From a virus: DNA of 64,000 nucleotides. Below are positions 33,896-43,582 of the stretch, one piece after another. The translations under genes were made by a program, and so were the position numbers. The notes beneath the pieces are model-generated. The model had not been told where the DNA came from and ran no database searches. It saw only the letters and a list, made by a program, of their open reading frames with translations. The stretch covers positions 22,012 through 86,011 of the IMG/VR virus record IMGVR_UViG_3300042691_018527, one strand, 5' to 3'. Numbering within the stretch: the first letter of the stretch is position 1; the number at the start of each line of letters is the position of its first letter.

Positions 33896-34924
33896 ATGGA
33901 AGAAGAAATACAATATTGTAACACAAGTGCGACAGGTCCAACATTAGGAAAAAGTCCTTTATTAGATCCTTCACTGTTTCCTGTTGGATCTGCTACTTTT
34001 CTTAATCCAAATTATAACATTTTACCATTTCTTTGTAACTTGTTACAAGTTTCTAACGACGAAACAATCAGTCCAGTTTTAGTCGAACAACCAGAGTTTG
34101 ATATTACACCATATACAGATTTTAGTCTTTTAAATAATGTTGGAGATTCTAGAGTTTCTTTGGGTCAATCATTGTCAGCCGCATTTATATATTTTTTACC
34201 AAGAGTAATTGTTCAAAATGAAGTTATTAAATCTGGTGGAACTCAAATAATAAATAATTACATTTGTGATGCCGACGGGAATGTTAAAAAAGAATCACAA
34301 ACAGTACCGGTTATTTTATCTTTAGATTTAAGTGGTGAAAAAAGTTATAAATATGGTGCAATAGAAGTTCCAGCACAAAAATATGAACCAGAAGAGTTAT
34401 TAAAAAGATTTACTGGAGATGATATTACAAACTTTGTAAAAAATTATGTGCAGTCAGAAAAAAATAAACATTCTGAATATTTTGTTAGTTTTATTAATAC
34501 ACACTTTATACCAGCTGGGTGGATACCAACTTTAAAATGTCATAGTAATTTAAATATTTTTTATGTTGAATTGACTCTTAATACAAAAAAAGTTTATTTA
34601 AAATATTATGATGACGTAAAAGAAAATGTAGCAAAATTGTTAGGAATTGATACCATATATTCATATGAAAATCCCCCAAAAATGAGTAGTCAAGCACAAG
34701 CTTCTGCTGTTTTTGGAAAAGTAGAAGATTATAAAAAAATAATGTCTTCTCTAGAATTAGAGAATAATTTTTTAGATTTTGTTTTAAAAAATTATTTAGA
34801 AGATACAACTAAAACTTTTAGTTTTTTCGATTCAAATACGGCAACTAGTAAAAGTATATTCGATAACTTAGATTCGATTTATAAATCTTATAATAACAAT
34901 ATTTCCGAGATAAAAGTAACTTAA
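33896..34924 (+). CDS. Unknown protein, possible virion component
   Basis: A 342-residue protein. The ATG at 33896 is chosen over an in-frame TTG at 33890 inside the previous stop. No motif is recognised. The N-terminal 150 residues are rich in strands and prolines (PNYNILPFLCNLLQV), and the rest is helical. It ends at the plus/minus switch, overlapping the spike gene by four bases, at the border between replication and structural genes. Confidence 0.75.
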   Translation: MEEEIQYCNTSATGPTLGKSPLLDPSLFPVGSATFLNPNYNILPFLCNLLQVSNDETISPVLVEQPEFDITPYTDFSLLNNVGDSRVSLGQSLSAAFIYFLPRVIVQNEVIKSGGTQIINNYICDADGNVKKESQTVPVILSLDLSGEKSYKYGAIEVPAQKYEPEELLKRFTGDDITNFVKNYVQSEKNKHSEYFVSFINTHFIPAGWIPTLKCHSNLNIFYVELTLNTKKVYLKYYDDVKENVAKLLGIDTIYSYENPPKMSSQAQASAVFGKVEDYKKIMSSLELENNFLDFVLKNYLEDTTKTFSFFDSNTATSKSIFDNLDSIYKSYNNNISEIKVT

Positions 34925-37032
34925 CATTTACCTAAACCGTTGAAACTTGGCGCTGGGTTCATTGAACCATCTGGATTAAATGAATAATTTCCAGTTTCTG
35001 GTGTCAAATTAACATAATTTTGACCGTTAAACCCATTCCCATCACCAACAATGTTGAATCTTTTGTTTCTTTTTGACTTTGCGGCTGAAACGTTTCCACC
35101 AAAACCAGCACCACCGCCACCACAAGACATAATATCTCCTAAATTGGTATTTCCCGGTGCGGATCCCATTCCCTTTTTCTTTGCAGGAGTTGGTACATGA
35201 CTTGGTGATGGTGCTGCTGCTCTAGAAGAAGCCGCGTTTGCATGACCATCAAACGCAGGAACAGAATAATCGTGTGTGTGATCAGTTGTGGGAGAACCAT
35301 GTGAATGTGAAAAAGTAAATACAGGTGTTATTTGTCCTGGAACAACATAACCTACAACATCAGTAACAACTGCTCCACCATATGTGCAAGTACCTTTTCC
35401 TATTCCAATCACTTCTAAAGGCATTGCACCATATGGATACCATCCAGTTAAACCATACCCAGTTGGCGATGCTTCATTATCTACTTGGGTTTTTAATAAA
35501 ATACCGGAATATGCATCCATTATTTTTCCATAAATATAAGACATTCCTTTATCTATAGCAAAAAGTGACAATACTGCATATACATCCAAGCATATTGATT
35601 TTTTTAATGCGTCATATGCTTCTAAAATTGTAGCTTGGTTTCCATTTAATGGAGTATTCCATGTTGCATTATAATTTATTTCATTAGTATCACCGGTTGG
35701 GGTGGTACTCAATCTTTCGGATGGGCATGTAATATGTGTACAACACAATCCACCATCCATTACTAAACTACCTTTTAGTCCAATATCACCAGTAACACTT
35801 AGTTTACCAGCAACAATCGTATTATCTGCCTCTATTCTGCAACCATTATCACCAGAACCGTCTTTGGCATCTATTATAACATTTTTTCCTTTAATAATAG
35901 TTCTATTCGCAGATGTTAGAACAAGTTCACCCTTTGTAGCTGCAATTGTTGCAACCGCAGCATTAGCTTGTAATTTACCAGATGTATTAACTTCAACTCC
36001 CGGTGAGCCAGCATTTACTGTTAATTTATTACAAACGTTTACAACAAGACTTCCTGGATTTATTAATGGATCAGAATGTATTGCATGTTCTGTGCTTCCA
36101 CTAGTATCTAAACACAACCCTGCTCCAACTTGCTTGGCTTTAACAAGAGCAAATGGAGTTACATGTTGACCCTTTTCTCCTTTTCTAGTAACAACAGTTT
36201 CCGCATCATTAGGAACTAATCCAACATCAATTACAACATCACCGGCATATCTTTGAACTTGACTACCACCAGTTCCAAGTTTTTTTTGTTGTTCTTTTAT
36301 TTCTTCTTGTTTTGATTCTAATTCCTTTGCTGCTTTGTCGTTTGCTTCTTGTATTGCTGTTATTGCGGTTTTTACTTTACCGTTTTTACAACCCGGACTT
36401 CCGCAACCCTCACCGCCGTTTAAAGTTGAATTTGGTGTTGCTGTTAAAAACGGAACAATCAACATATTTACGTATTTTTGTATAACATCCCACGGAAATG
36501 GAAATTTTGGTAAATAATCTCTTACTATTTTAAATGCTTTATCAGATATTTGTTGTGCTCTATCTGTTAAAAATTTTTGAGTACAAGTCGGACACGGCAT
36601 ATCTGCACCTTCTGCATTTTCTATGGTGTCCATTTTTGTTTTATCAACACTTTTTGTTAATTCTTGTAATTTTTTTGCTGCCTTTTGTTTTTCTTCGGTT
36701 TGTTCTCCATATTGAACAGTATGGTTTCCTTGAATATATTCATGTTTATCACCACCATAGTTCCATTGAACGTCTCCTCTTACAGAGAAATATAAATTTT
36801 GACCAGCATGGATGCACATATCAGAAGCAGCTTTTAAAGTTACTGTTCCTCCGATAAATTGAATCAAACTTTTAAATTTGTCTTGTAATAAAACATATGA
36901 TCTATCATCGGGTATAAGAGATCCAAACTCATCAACCCTAACTTGATTTTTCATCTCAAAAATGCCAGCTTCTGATGCAATAGTATTTGCTTGATTTGTT
37001 TCAGTTTGAGTTGTTTTTGTTTGCTGTGGCAT
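34921..37032 (-). CDS. Baseplate central spike / needle protein
   Basis: A 703-residue protein. FSVRGDVQWNYGGDKHEYIQ and GNHTVQYGEQ (about residues 82-110) match the start of gp5/VgrG-type beta-helix regions. Repeated short strands with N-G/D-G turns at about 345-430 suggest a trimeric beta-helix. Between them lies a helical segment with CPTC and a CGSPGC pair. Near the C-end FSHSHGSPTTDHTHDY is a His-rich, metal-ligand-like cluster, and the tail is Gly/Asn rich. It probably continues the tube of the hub below the OB domain encoded by the next gene upstream (37061-38716). It has its own late promoter. Confidence 0.75.
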   Translation of the reverse strand: MPQQTKTTQTETNQANTIASEAGIFEMKNQVRVDEFGSLIPDDRSYVLLQDKFKSLIQFIGGTVTLKAASDMCIHAGQNLYFSVRGDVQWNYGGDKHEYIQGNHTVQYGEQTEEKQKAAKKLQELTKSVDKTKMDTIENAEGADMPCPTCTQKFLTDRAQQISDKAFKIVRDYLPKFPFPWDVIQKYVNMLIVPFLTATPNSTLNGGEGCGSPGCKNGKVKTAITAIQEANDKAAKELESKQEEIKEQQKKLGTGGSQVQRYAGDVVIDVGLVPNDAETVVTRKGEKGQHVTPFALVKAKQVGAGLCLDTSGSTEHAIHSDPLINPGSLVVNVCNKLTVNAGSPGVEVNTSGKLQANAAVATIAATKGELVLTSANRTIIKGKNVIIDAKDGSGDNGCRIEADNTIVAGKLSVTGDIGLKGSLVMDGGLCCTHITCPSERLSTTPTGDTNEINYNATWNTPLNGNQATILEAYDALKKSICLDVYAVLSLFAIDKGMSYIYGKIMDAYSGILLKTQVDNEASPTGYGLTGWYPYGAMPLEVIGIGKGTCTYGGAVVTDVVGYVVPGQITPVFTFSHSHGSPTTDHTHDYSVPAFDGHANAASSRAAAPSPSHVPTPAKKKGMGSAPGNTNLGDIMSCGGGGAGFGGNVSAAKSKRNKRFNIVGDGNGFNGQNYVNLTPETGNYSFNPDGSMNPAPSFNGLGKC

Positions 37033-37037
37033 ATTTT

Positions 37038-37045
37038 TATTTATA
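37038..37045 (-). promoter_or_regulatory. T4-late-type promoter box TATAAATA
   Basis: An exact TATAAATA on the minus strand ends five bases before the ATG at 37032. Confidence 0.65.
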
Positions 37046-37060
37046 AAGATTTTTTATTAA

Positions 37061-38716
37061 TCAACTTGTCATACCAGCAGCAGCTGCATTAGAAGGTTCG
37101 TATACATTTGCAAAATAAACTGGGCGTTGTGGGTTTTCTGCTTGAAAGAATACCCAAACCTTTGCACCAACAGCTGGACAAGAAAACATACCAGCCGGTC
37201 CACCTATTCTACCGGCATTAACAGATCCTGTTGCCATTTGAAGTTGGTTCGTTGTTCTAAATAATTTATTACCATTACTACCACCAGTGTATGTTCCATT
37301 TGCTTTTTCAGATGCTTTCATGTTTTCTGCTAGTAATTGTTTTTCGTTGTTTGTTAAAAAATTACCAGTTGATGCTCTTTGTACTGGACCGTATGCCGTT
37401 GATATACCACCCCATCCATATGGGTTCCAAGAAGAAACTAGTGACTTATCTTGAAAAGCTATTTTATTTCTTCCACCATATTTTGAACCAAAATATAAAT
37501 CTTCAGAATAATTTATAAAAGATTTAGTATTATCATCTGGATTATATATGTTTCCATTTTTTCCATGTGCTCGCCATGCATCATTACCCATTTGATATAA
37601 TCCATATGATGGTCCACTTGTTGTTTGTGGGTTGAAACTACTTTCTACACTAGCCATTCTAGTAAAAAGATGCGCCCATTCTTCCTTTGAACCGGTGGTA
37701 ATACCATATGTTTTACCATCATCTGGTATTATGTATTTACCACCATTTGATGCTGGGTCAAATTTACTACCATTTAAAGAATTTAAAACTCTTTCATACT
37801 GTGTTTTAAATGCTGGAGACATAGATTTAGTATCACCAATTTCAGTAGAACTATAATTTAATGTTTCTCCGGTATAAGCACCATCTGATCTTACAAAACC
37901 ATCATTCTCAATTTCTATAGGACTAACTTTACCACTAACTGGTTCATTTGTTTTTGGTGCTTGTGCATATCTTTGTAATGTGCCATTTTTATATTGATTT
38001 CCTATATTTTCAAACCACGACGGAGAACCAGCCAAATTTGTTTTAACGCTTTCACTTGGACTATTTCTCCAAAAAACACTCTTACTTCCATCTTGTCTGA
38101 AACCAACGTGTATATGATTTCCTTCCCATCCAATTTCGGTAGCACCACCTTGGGTCATCCACCAATTAACTATTCTTTCTTGTTCAACTGGACTAGCTGG
38201 CATCGCAACATCTATAGCATTTCCTGATAAATGTAAACTAGTTTGAGAACCTCCTTCTGGCACATAGTCTCTTTTTGCACTAGTTATGATTGCATTTGGA
38301 AAATTCGCAGCAAATCCACCTAAAGAAGCTTTCATTGTTTCACTTAACCCGGCATCACTTTTATTCGGTGCAAATAATTTTTTATAATCAGCAGTAGCAC
38401 CTTGATATGAAAAGGATTGATCAGTTGGAAATGGAGTTGGTTCACCAGTATCAGTATTTACTGGTGCTCCAGTACCACCACCCCATATTGGAACAGCTGC
38501 TTCAGCCCAAGGTAATAAAGACAATAATCTTTCTTTTATTTCTGAATCAAAAATACTTTCTTCAAAAGTTTTAAATTCTATGTTTTCTAATTTTTCATTC
38601 CAGTTATTATATAATGTTGTTGATATATGTGGAATATAAACTTGAACACGACCTCTATTTTCTGGATCATTTGTATTAACTACAAGACCAACATGATTCC
38701 CAACTGCTGTTTTCAT
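37061..38716 (-). CDS. 5: gp5-like baseplate hub with M15-type peptidase and lytic-transglycosylase-like domains
   Basis: A 551-residue virion lysin. Residues 1-82 resemble the first part of the gp5 OB-fold (GLVVNTNDPENRGRVQVYIP, LLPWAEAAVPIWGGG). Residues about 125-215 form an M15-type peptidase: SLHLSGNAIDV (H162, D169) and NHIHVGF (H201, H203). Residues about 345-450 resemble soluble lytic transglycosylases: ASVESSFNPQTTSGPSYGLY, with E358 as probable catalytic acid, then GLYQM. Residues 507-540 (CPAVGAKVWVFFQAENPQRP) look like the remaining OB strands. Two cell-wall activities would help the tail penetrate peptidoglycan. Confidence 0.85.
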   Translation of the reverse strand: MKTAVGNHVGLVVNTNDPENRGRVQVYIPHISTTLYNNWNEKLENIEFKTFEESIFDSEIKERLLSLLPWAEAAVPIWGGGTGAPVNTDTGEPTPFPTDQSFSYQGATADYKKLFAPNKSDAGLSETMKASLGGFAANFPNAIITSAKRDYVPEGGSQTSLHLSGNAIDVAMPASPVEQERIVNWWMTQGGATEIGWEGNHIHVGFRQDGSKSVFWRNSPSESVKTNLAGSPSWFENIGNQYKNGTLQRYAQAPKTNEPVSGKVSPIEIENDGFVRSDGAYTGETLNYSSTEIGDTKSMSPAFKTQYERVLNSLNGSKFDPASNGGKYIIPDDGKTYGITTGSKEEWAHLFTRMASVESSFNPQTTSGPSYGLYQMGNDAWRAHGKNGNIYNPDDNTKSFINYSEDLYFGSKYGGRNKIAFQDKSLVSSWNPYGWGGISTAYGPVQRASTGNFLTNNEKQLLAENMKASEKANGTYTGGSNGNKLFRTTNQLQMATGSVNAGRIGGPAGMFSCPAVGAKVWVFFQAENPQRPVYFANVYEPSNAAAAGMTS

Positions 38717-38719
38717 TTA

Positions 38720-40411
38720 TTATGTTGATGGTTTTTCAGTTTTAGTTTCTTCTTTCTTTTTAAATGGATTTATTGCATTTAATCCATTTCCAATAGAACC
38801 CGTAAATTTAGAAACACCAGTAATTAATTCATCTTTTGCTAATGATGCATTAACACTAGCATCTTGTAAATTTTTATTCAATAATCTAAAATCTTCTTTA
38901 ACGTTTCCAATAATATCAGTTGCTTCAATTGGATTACCATAAACATCCATTTTACCACCACTGTATACATTTGGACCAAGAATTTGATTAGATGTTGGAA
39001 ATAAACTTGAACCGTCACCGTATCTATTATAAATTGCTTCTGCCTTTGACAGAATATCACCAATTGGCGATGCTTTAGAATATTGTGGGCCAAATTTATT
39101 AACCAATGCACCAACTAAATTTCCTTGTAATGCTGTTGCAATATATGAATAACCATAGTTTGATAACATGTCAGACATGAAAGATCCCGGATCACTTCCA
39201 ATTTGATCAACAGTATCCATAATTTTTTGAACATCTGGTGGTAAAAATCCTTTTAACAAACTTAATGGGTTTGGGTTTGTTAAAATATTAGATGCTGTGT
39301 TCATAAAAGTTTGAATTGTATTTAAATAATTTAAAAACGGTCCTGACATATTAAACAAAGATGTAAAGAAATTTATATCATCCATTATTACTTGCAGTGT
39401 ATCTAACAATAAACAAATTAAATCTAATGGAATAATTTCTTCTATTTTTGCCATTAACCATCTTTGTGCTTCTGCAATTAATCCATTTACCCATGCATAT
39501 ACTTGTTGAACATATGCAATTATACCATTATATATGTCTGATATGATAGCATTAAATGCTGCAACGACACCATTTATTGCTCTCACAAGTCTACCAACAG
39601 AACTAAAAGCACCTTTGGGCATCGAAAGATATGAGCGTGTTCTTATTGTATTACAAAATTTTTCTAAATTAGTTACTGCATCCGGATGTATGTTATTTAA
39701 AAGTCTTTCAACTAAACTTGGTGTTGTTTTCTTTGGTCCAGTTAATGGACTTTCTGCCATATTATCAGCATTTGCTTCAGTTACACCTTCTTTTCCTATT
39801 TCATCAAAACAACCTTTTTGCCATGCTGGTGTTTTTTTCAATGCCTCTTGTAATAATGGTTGTTTTGCCATCTTGAAAAAGTCATTTAAAAATGCTTCAT
39901 CTATAATATATTTCTCATGACCTTGTACTGACGATGATAGTGTTTTATTATCAAATCCATATACTAATAATGCCAATAATAAATAATACTTGTTTATATT
40001 TAAATTACTAAATTGATGTTTTATTCTTGCTAATTCACCGCCAAATAAATATGGATATAATGTTAAGTTAGTTTGTTTTTCAAGTGTTCTTATTTCTTCT
40101 TTAGTAACATCTGTTTTTGCAACAGGTGTGGCTAATTTAGTTTGATCAATAACTTGTTTTGGTTTATCGGCAGGATTTTTTCTTGTTTGTGGTGGAACTT
40201 GGTTTGGTTTTGCAACAACAGAAGGTTGTGGTTGTGTTGGACCATAGTCTCTACCTAATTCTGGAAAGGTAACAGAAGGTTGTGGTTGTGTTGGACCATA
40301 GTCTCTACCTAATTCTGGAAAGGTAACATCATTTGTTTTTGCTTGTCTAGTTTGTGGTGCTGGTTCGTAGTTTCTACCTAGAACTGAAAACTCTTCATCT
40401 TTTGTTGCCAT
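38720..40411 (-). CDS. Probable baseplate/tail structural protein, unknown
   Basis: A 563-residue protein located in the hub gene cluster. The N-terminus carries three related peptides: FSVLGRNYEPAPQT and two copies of VTFPELGRDYGPTQPQPS (a DNA-level 54-bp tandem repeat). The middle is helical and hydrophobic (RLVRAINGVVAAFNAIISD, LDLICLLLDTLQVIMDD), suggestive of a coiled or membrane-active segment. I do not recognise a family. It ends four bases before the hub gene starts, so the two are co-translated. Confidence 0.75.
   Translation of the reverse strand: MATKDEEFSVLGRNYEPAPQTRQAKTNDVTFPELGRDYGPTQPQPSVTFPELGRDYGPTQPQPSVVAKPNQVPPQTRKNPADKPKQVIDQTKLATPVAKTDVTKEEIRTLEKQTNLTLYPYLFGGELARIKHQFSNLNINKYYLLLALLVYGFDNKTLSSSVQGHEKYIIDEAFLNDFFKMAKQPLLQEALKKTPAWQKGCFDEIGKEGVTEANADNMAESPLTGPKKTTPSLVERLLNNIHPDAVTNLEKFCNTIRTRSYLSMPKGAFSSVGRLVRAINGVVAAFNAIISDIYNGIIAYVQQVYAWVNGLIAEAQRWLMAKIEEIIPLDLICLLLDTLQVIMDDINFFTSLFNMSGPFLNYLNTIQTFMNTASNILTNPNPLSLLKGFLPPDVQKIMDTVDQIGSDPGSFMSDMLSNYGYSYIATALQGNLVGALVNKFGPQYSKASPIGDILSKAEAIYNRYGDGSSLFPTSNQILGPNVYSGGKMDVYGNPIEATDIIGNVKEDFRLLNKNLQDASVNASLAKDELITGVSKFTGSIGNGLNAINPFKKKEETKTEKPST
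40217..40324. repeat. Perfect 54-bp tandem duplication
   Basis: Two identical 54-bp units (40217-40270 and 40271-40324) in frame inside the gene at 38720-40411, encoding two copies of the VTFPELGRDYGPTQPQPS peptide. Complete identity indicates a recent duplication or gene conversion. Confidence 0.97.
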
Positions 40412-40443
40412 ATAAAAACTTACTCGATTTTAATATTTTATCC

Positions 40444-40471
40444 TTGATATATAATAATTTTTTATTAATAT
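40444..40471 (+). promoter_or_regulatory. Sigma70-like promoter of the kinase gene
   Basis: TTGATA (40444-40449), a 16-base spacer and TAATAT (40466-40471), ten bases before the ATG at 40482. Confidence 0.4.
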
Positions 40472-40481
40472 AATAATATTT

Positions 40482-41081
40482 ATGCCATTTTATCCATTAA
40501 TCGGAATATCCGGTGCTGCAAGAGTAGGAAAAGACACTTTATGTAGAGCTTTAATAAGAGAATTTAAAAAAATAAATTTAATAGCAATTAGAAAATCAAT
40601 TGCCGGTGATACTGTTAAAAAAGATTTACAAGAGTTATTAATGCAAAAACTTAATATCGATTCATTTACAGAAAATACCGATGAAAAAACTTTATTAAGA
40701 CCTATTTTAGTAGAATATGGTAAACTGATGAGAAATACTTCACAAGGAAGATATTTTATAGACAACTTCGAATATTCAAGAAACACTATTAACATTATTC
40801 CAGATATTAGATATGCAGAATATAAAAGAGATGAACTTTCTTGGTTGAAAGACGAATCAAAGGGTGTTTTAATTTTTTTGGAAAGAGAAGAAATTTCAGA
40901 TGCAAATGAAACCGAAAAAATTAACAATAAAATAATTAGAAATTTTGCAGACCATTATATAAGATGGGGTAGATTAGATGAAAATGATGAAAAAGAAAAA
41001 ACTTTAATTAACTCTTATGCAAGAGAATTTTTAGTTAAAAAATATCTACCACTTGTTGATTGGACAGTGAGAAGCCTTTAG
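40482..41081 (+). CDS. P-loop dNMP kinase-like protein
   Basis: A 199-residue kinase: GISGAARVGKDTLCRALI at residues 7-24 contains the P-loop, GKLMRNTSQGRYFIDN is a substrate-region helix, and NIIPDIRYAEYKRDELSWL with GVLIFLERE are the D-x-R and core strands. It resembles T4 gp1 deoxynucleoside monophosphate kinase in motif order, though it is shorter (T4 gp1 is 241). The likely role is phosphorylating dNMPs from host DNA. It is a plus-strand singleton among late minus genes and overlaps the convergent gene by 36 bases. Confidence 0.75.
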   Translation: MPFYPLIGISGAARVGKDTLCRALIREFKKINLIAIRKSIAGDTVKKDLQELLMQKLNIDSFTENTDEKTLLRPILVEYGKLMRNTSQGRYFIDNFEYSRNTINIIPDIRYAEYKRDELSWLKDESKGVLIFLEREEISDANETEKINNKIIRNFADHYIRWGRLDENDEKEKTLINSYAREFLVKKYLPLVDWTVRSL

Positions 41082-41360
41082 GTATGTTTTAACTGCCATA
41101 TAGCATCCACACTTAGTACATCTATCTTGTGCGGAGTTAAAAAATTCACAAGAATTACATATCGATTTCCTTTTGGAAACTTCATCGTCACTAGCATTTA
41201 TCGGATTACCAGTAGCAACACTTTGAACCGTTTTAACAACATCTCTTCCTAAATTTTTTGCCATCTGTACAGCAGATGGAAAAGTTTGTTTATTTGAGTT
41301 TGCCAATTTACTTATTTGATGTTGTTGCATCATATTTTTTAAATAATCTTTACCATTCAT
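41046..41360 (-). CDS. Zinc-ribbon protein of the hub cluster
   Basis: A 104-residue protein; start chosen at 41360 because the longer frame (to 41402) would overlap the hub gene. The C-terminal third has CNSCEFF, RCTKCGCYM and SHCPINKW, a compact multi-cysteine zinc ribbon seen in many phage proteins encoded beside baseplate genes. The N-terminal half is helical (NGKDYLKNMMQQHQISKLAN). Its role may be hub or tape-measure assembly. The 3' end overlaps the kinase gene. Confidence 0.8.
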   Translation of the reverse strand: MNGKDYLKNMMQQHQISKLANSNKQTFPSAVQMAKNLGRDVVKTVQSVATGNPINASDDEVSKRKSICNSCEFFNSAQDRCTKCGCYMAVKTYLKASHCPINKW

Positions 41361-41364
41361 AATA

Positions 41365-42966
41365 TTAGAAATTTGTATCTTTTTTGTTCCAAACTTTATC
41401 AAAACTATCTATTTTTACAGCAACAACTTCAGTTATATAAGTTTCTTGTGTAAACAAATGACTAACTTTAGTTATTAACCATTGACCAAAAAATCTGTCA
41501 TCAAATGGATTGGAATCATAATCCATTCTGTCTATAAAAATAAAACGACCAGGTGATCTGATTGTTAATCCATATGCTTGGAAACATATTGATTGATTCA
41601 AAAAAATAGAATCCAATATCATTTCATTTCTTTTTATATCTTCATAAACAAATGACCCATTATAACTTTGTTTTGTTTCAAACATTAAACCTGATTGTTT
41701 TGTTTTATTTAAATTTAAAAGTATTTGAGCATCTCTTCCTTTTGTAAAACTATATAAACCACCTTTAGCGTATTTTTCTAATGTTTGTATAACACTATCT
41801 GCTGTGTTATTTTTTACTTTTATATGGAAAGAACCGGTTGAATGATCGTAGTAACTAATTCCAGAATTAGTTATTCGATTGTCATCTGATGCAACCATTG
41901 GTGAAAAATAATATTTTTGTATTCTTGATGCTATTGGAGACATAACATCACCAGTGTCTGTTGGACCTCTGGAAACATGAGGTTTGTTTTTTTCATCAAA
42001 TCCACTAGATGCTTCTAATATCAATCTTTCTATTTGTTTACCAGAAGAATCTTCAAAATATTTTAAAACCGGAACCAAATGCCATTTTTTATCTTCTGTG
42101 TGTCTACCAAAATCCAAAATAACAGGTCCACCATCTGATGCAACACAATATGGTAAAATGTTATACATATCATCTAATGCACTATACGATGCGGAGGTAT
42201 GATACGGTATTTTGTTATTTGAATGACCAGAATCCCAATTATCATCAAAACTAGCAAATGGAATAGATGGCGTATCTATATTTTCTCCTTCTTTAAACCC
42301 AACATTTAAAATGCTGTTTGAATCAAAGTTAGGATTTGGGTTTGTACCAGCTATTTTTATTAATTCTTTTAATAACTGATTTGGGTTTATAGATTTTTCC
42401 GCATCTGTAAGTTCATAAGGTTTTTTATTTGTATTGTTTAGTTTTACCGCTAAATTAGCTGATGACCATTCTAAATTTCTTTCTTTTAATATCTGATATC
42501 TTTCGTCTATAAAAATATATTTTCTTTTTTTAATTTGAGCATTTGGCGTTGGTAAATCTTGTACATCGGTTACAACAAAATCAAACGACATTTCCCATTT
42601 GTCTTTTGGAAATAAAGAATTTTTTTCTTGAACTTTATCGTTTTCACTAGCTAATGGTAAAATTCGTATTGCTATTTTATTTCTACCATCTGTTCTATCA
42701 ATATAAGGTGCTTTTACTTTTTTAATGCTGGAATTTTCAGTAGAAAATTCAGTAGAATTTCCTCTTGAAAAAATTTCAAATGAAGTGTTTAAAACAATAT
42801 AACCAGTTGTTGGCCAATTTTGAAGACTTTCTTCTATCATCAATGAATCAATAAAGAAAAATGGAACACTCAAAGGTTTCTCACCTTCAATTTGATTGTA
42901 CATCAAAATTTCAATGTAATATTTTTGATCTCTAATTTGGTGAATATATCCAAGTTTATTGTTCAT
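41365..42966 (-). CDS. 27: Baseplate hub protein, gp27-like
   Basis: A 533-residue protein. It begins KLGYIHQIRDQKYYIEILMYNQ; the C-terminal half contains GLTIRSPGRFIFIDR and RFFGQWLITKVSHLFTQETY, the pattern of gp27/VgrG-N-type hub domains. T4 gp27 is 391 residues and forms the trimeric ring that binds the gp5 OB domain. Proximity to the gp5-like gene supports the call. It lies between the zinc-ribbon and tube-like genes with gaps of a few bases, forming an operon with terminase. Confidence 0.75.
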   Translation of the reverse strand: MNNKLGYIHQIRDQKYYIEILMYNQIEGEKPLSVPFFFIDSLMIEESLQNWPTTGYIVLNTSFEIFSRGNSTEFSTENSSIKKVKAPYIDRTDGRNKIAIRILPLASENDKVQEKNSLFPKDKWEMSFDFVVTDVQDLPTPNAQIKKRKYIFIDERYQILKERNLEWSSANLAVKLNNTNKKPYELTDAEKSINPNQLLKELIKIAGTNPNPNFDSNSILNVGFKEGENIDTPSIPFASFDDNWDSGHSNNKIPYHTSASYSALDDMYNILPYCVASDGGPVILDFGRHTEDKKWHLVPVLKYFEDSSGKQIERLILEASSGFDEKNKPHVSRGPTDTGDVMSPIASRIQKYYFSPMVASDDNRITNSGISYYDHSTGSFHIKVKNNTADSVIQTLEKYAKGGLYSFTKGRDAQILLNLNKTKQSGLMFETKQSYNGSFVYEDIKRNEMILDSIFLNQSICFQAYGLTIRSPGRFIFIDRMDYDSNPFDDRFFGQWLITKVSHLFTQETYITEVVAVKIDSFDKVWNKKDTNF

Positions 42967-42972
42967 ATTTTA

Positions 42973-43581
42973 TTAACAAACAGCTTTGTTTAAGTCATTC
43001 ATTAAATCGACATGTAGTTGATTAAATACAAATGATACATTACAGTTAATTTCATTTGGATCTTGGTTAGAATAATTTAATTCACTCAAATTTGTTGGAA
43101 AAGCATTCGTATATTCAAAAGAAATAATTTTTTTATTATATTCATCTATCCCATATATCCAAAATCGTGTAGAATAATCTGACATCGGATTTTTTAAAAT
43201 AGCTTCTTTATTAAATTGATTCAATTCGGTTATAGCTGAATGAGCTTCTGCTGTACTTTTCTTCGCATCATTTAGTAAATTCAACCAACTCCATAGAATC
43301 CAATAATTTTTGTAGTTGTTATCAACTAAAAATTTTATGTTTAATTGTCCATATTCTGGTCTTGAGAATGATGAAGTTTGATACGATTGACCACCATATG
43401 GAACTTTTATAGATGGTACTGAAATAGAAGGAACAGGTGAACCAAATATTGAAATTTGTAACGGATCGGCATTAAAATAATCACCAAACCCCTGAGTAAA
43501 ATTGTTTTTAAGTGCTTTTGGAATATCCAAAACCAATATGAATTTATCGTTTCTTGATCTGTTTAGTGGTGGTTGTAACAT
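42973..43581 (-). CDS. Tail-tube-fold baseplate protein
   Basis: A 202-residue protein whose second half (WIYGIDEYNKKIISFEYTN, AFPTNLSELNYSNQDPNEIN, NVSFVFNQLHVD) has the strand order of gp19-like tube proteins: a late E-Y-x-x-A-F-P turn followed by a final strand. SISVPSIKVPYGGQSYQ is the equivalent of the conserved tube loop. It is probably a tube-initiator or tube-hub adaptor of the gp48/gp54 kind. It sits between terminase and the hub gene. Confidence 0.65.
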   Translation of the reverse strand: MLQPPLNRSRNDKFILVLDIPKALKNNFTQGFGDYFNADPLQISIFGSPVPSISVPSIKVPYGGQSYQTSSFSRPEYGQLNIKFLVDNNYKNYWILWSWLNLLNDAKKSTAEAHSAITELNQFNKEAILKNPMSDYSTRFWIYGIDEYNKKIISFEYTNAFPTNLSELNYSNQDPNEINCNVSFVFNQLHVDLMNDLNKAVC

Positions 43582-43582
43582 A

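Noticed and set aside
35702-36169. 155-codon plus ORF opposite the spike gene
   Set aside because: Antisense of a beta-helix repeat region; hydrophobic and without context.
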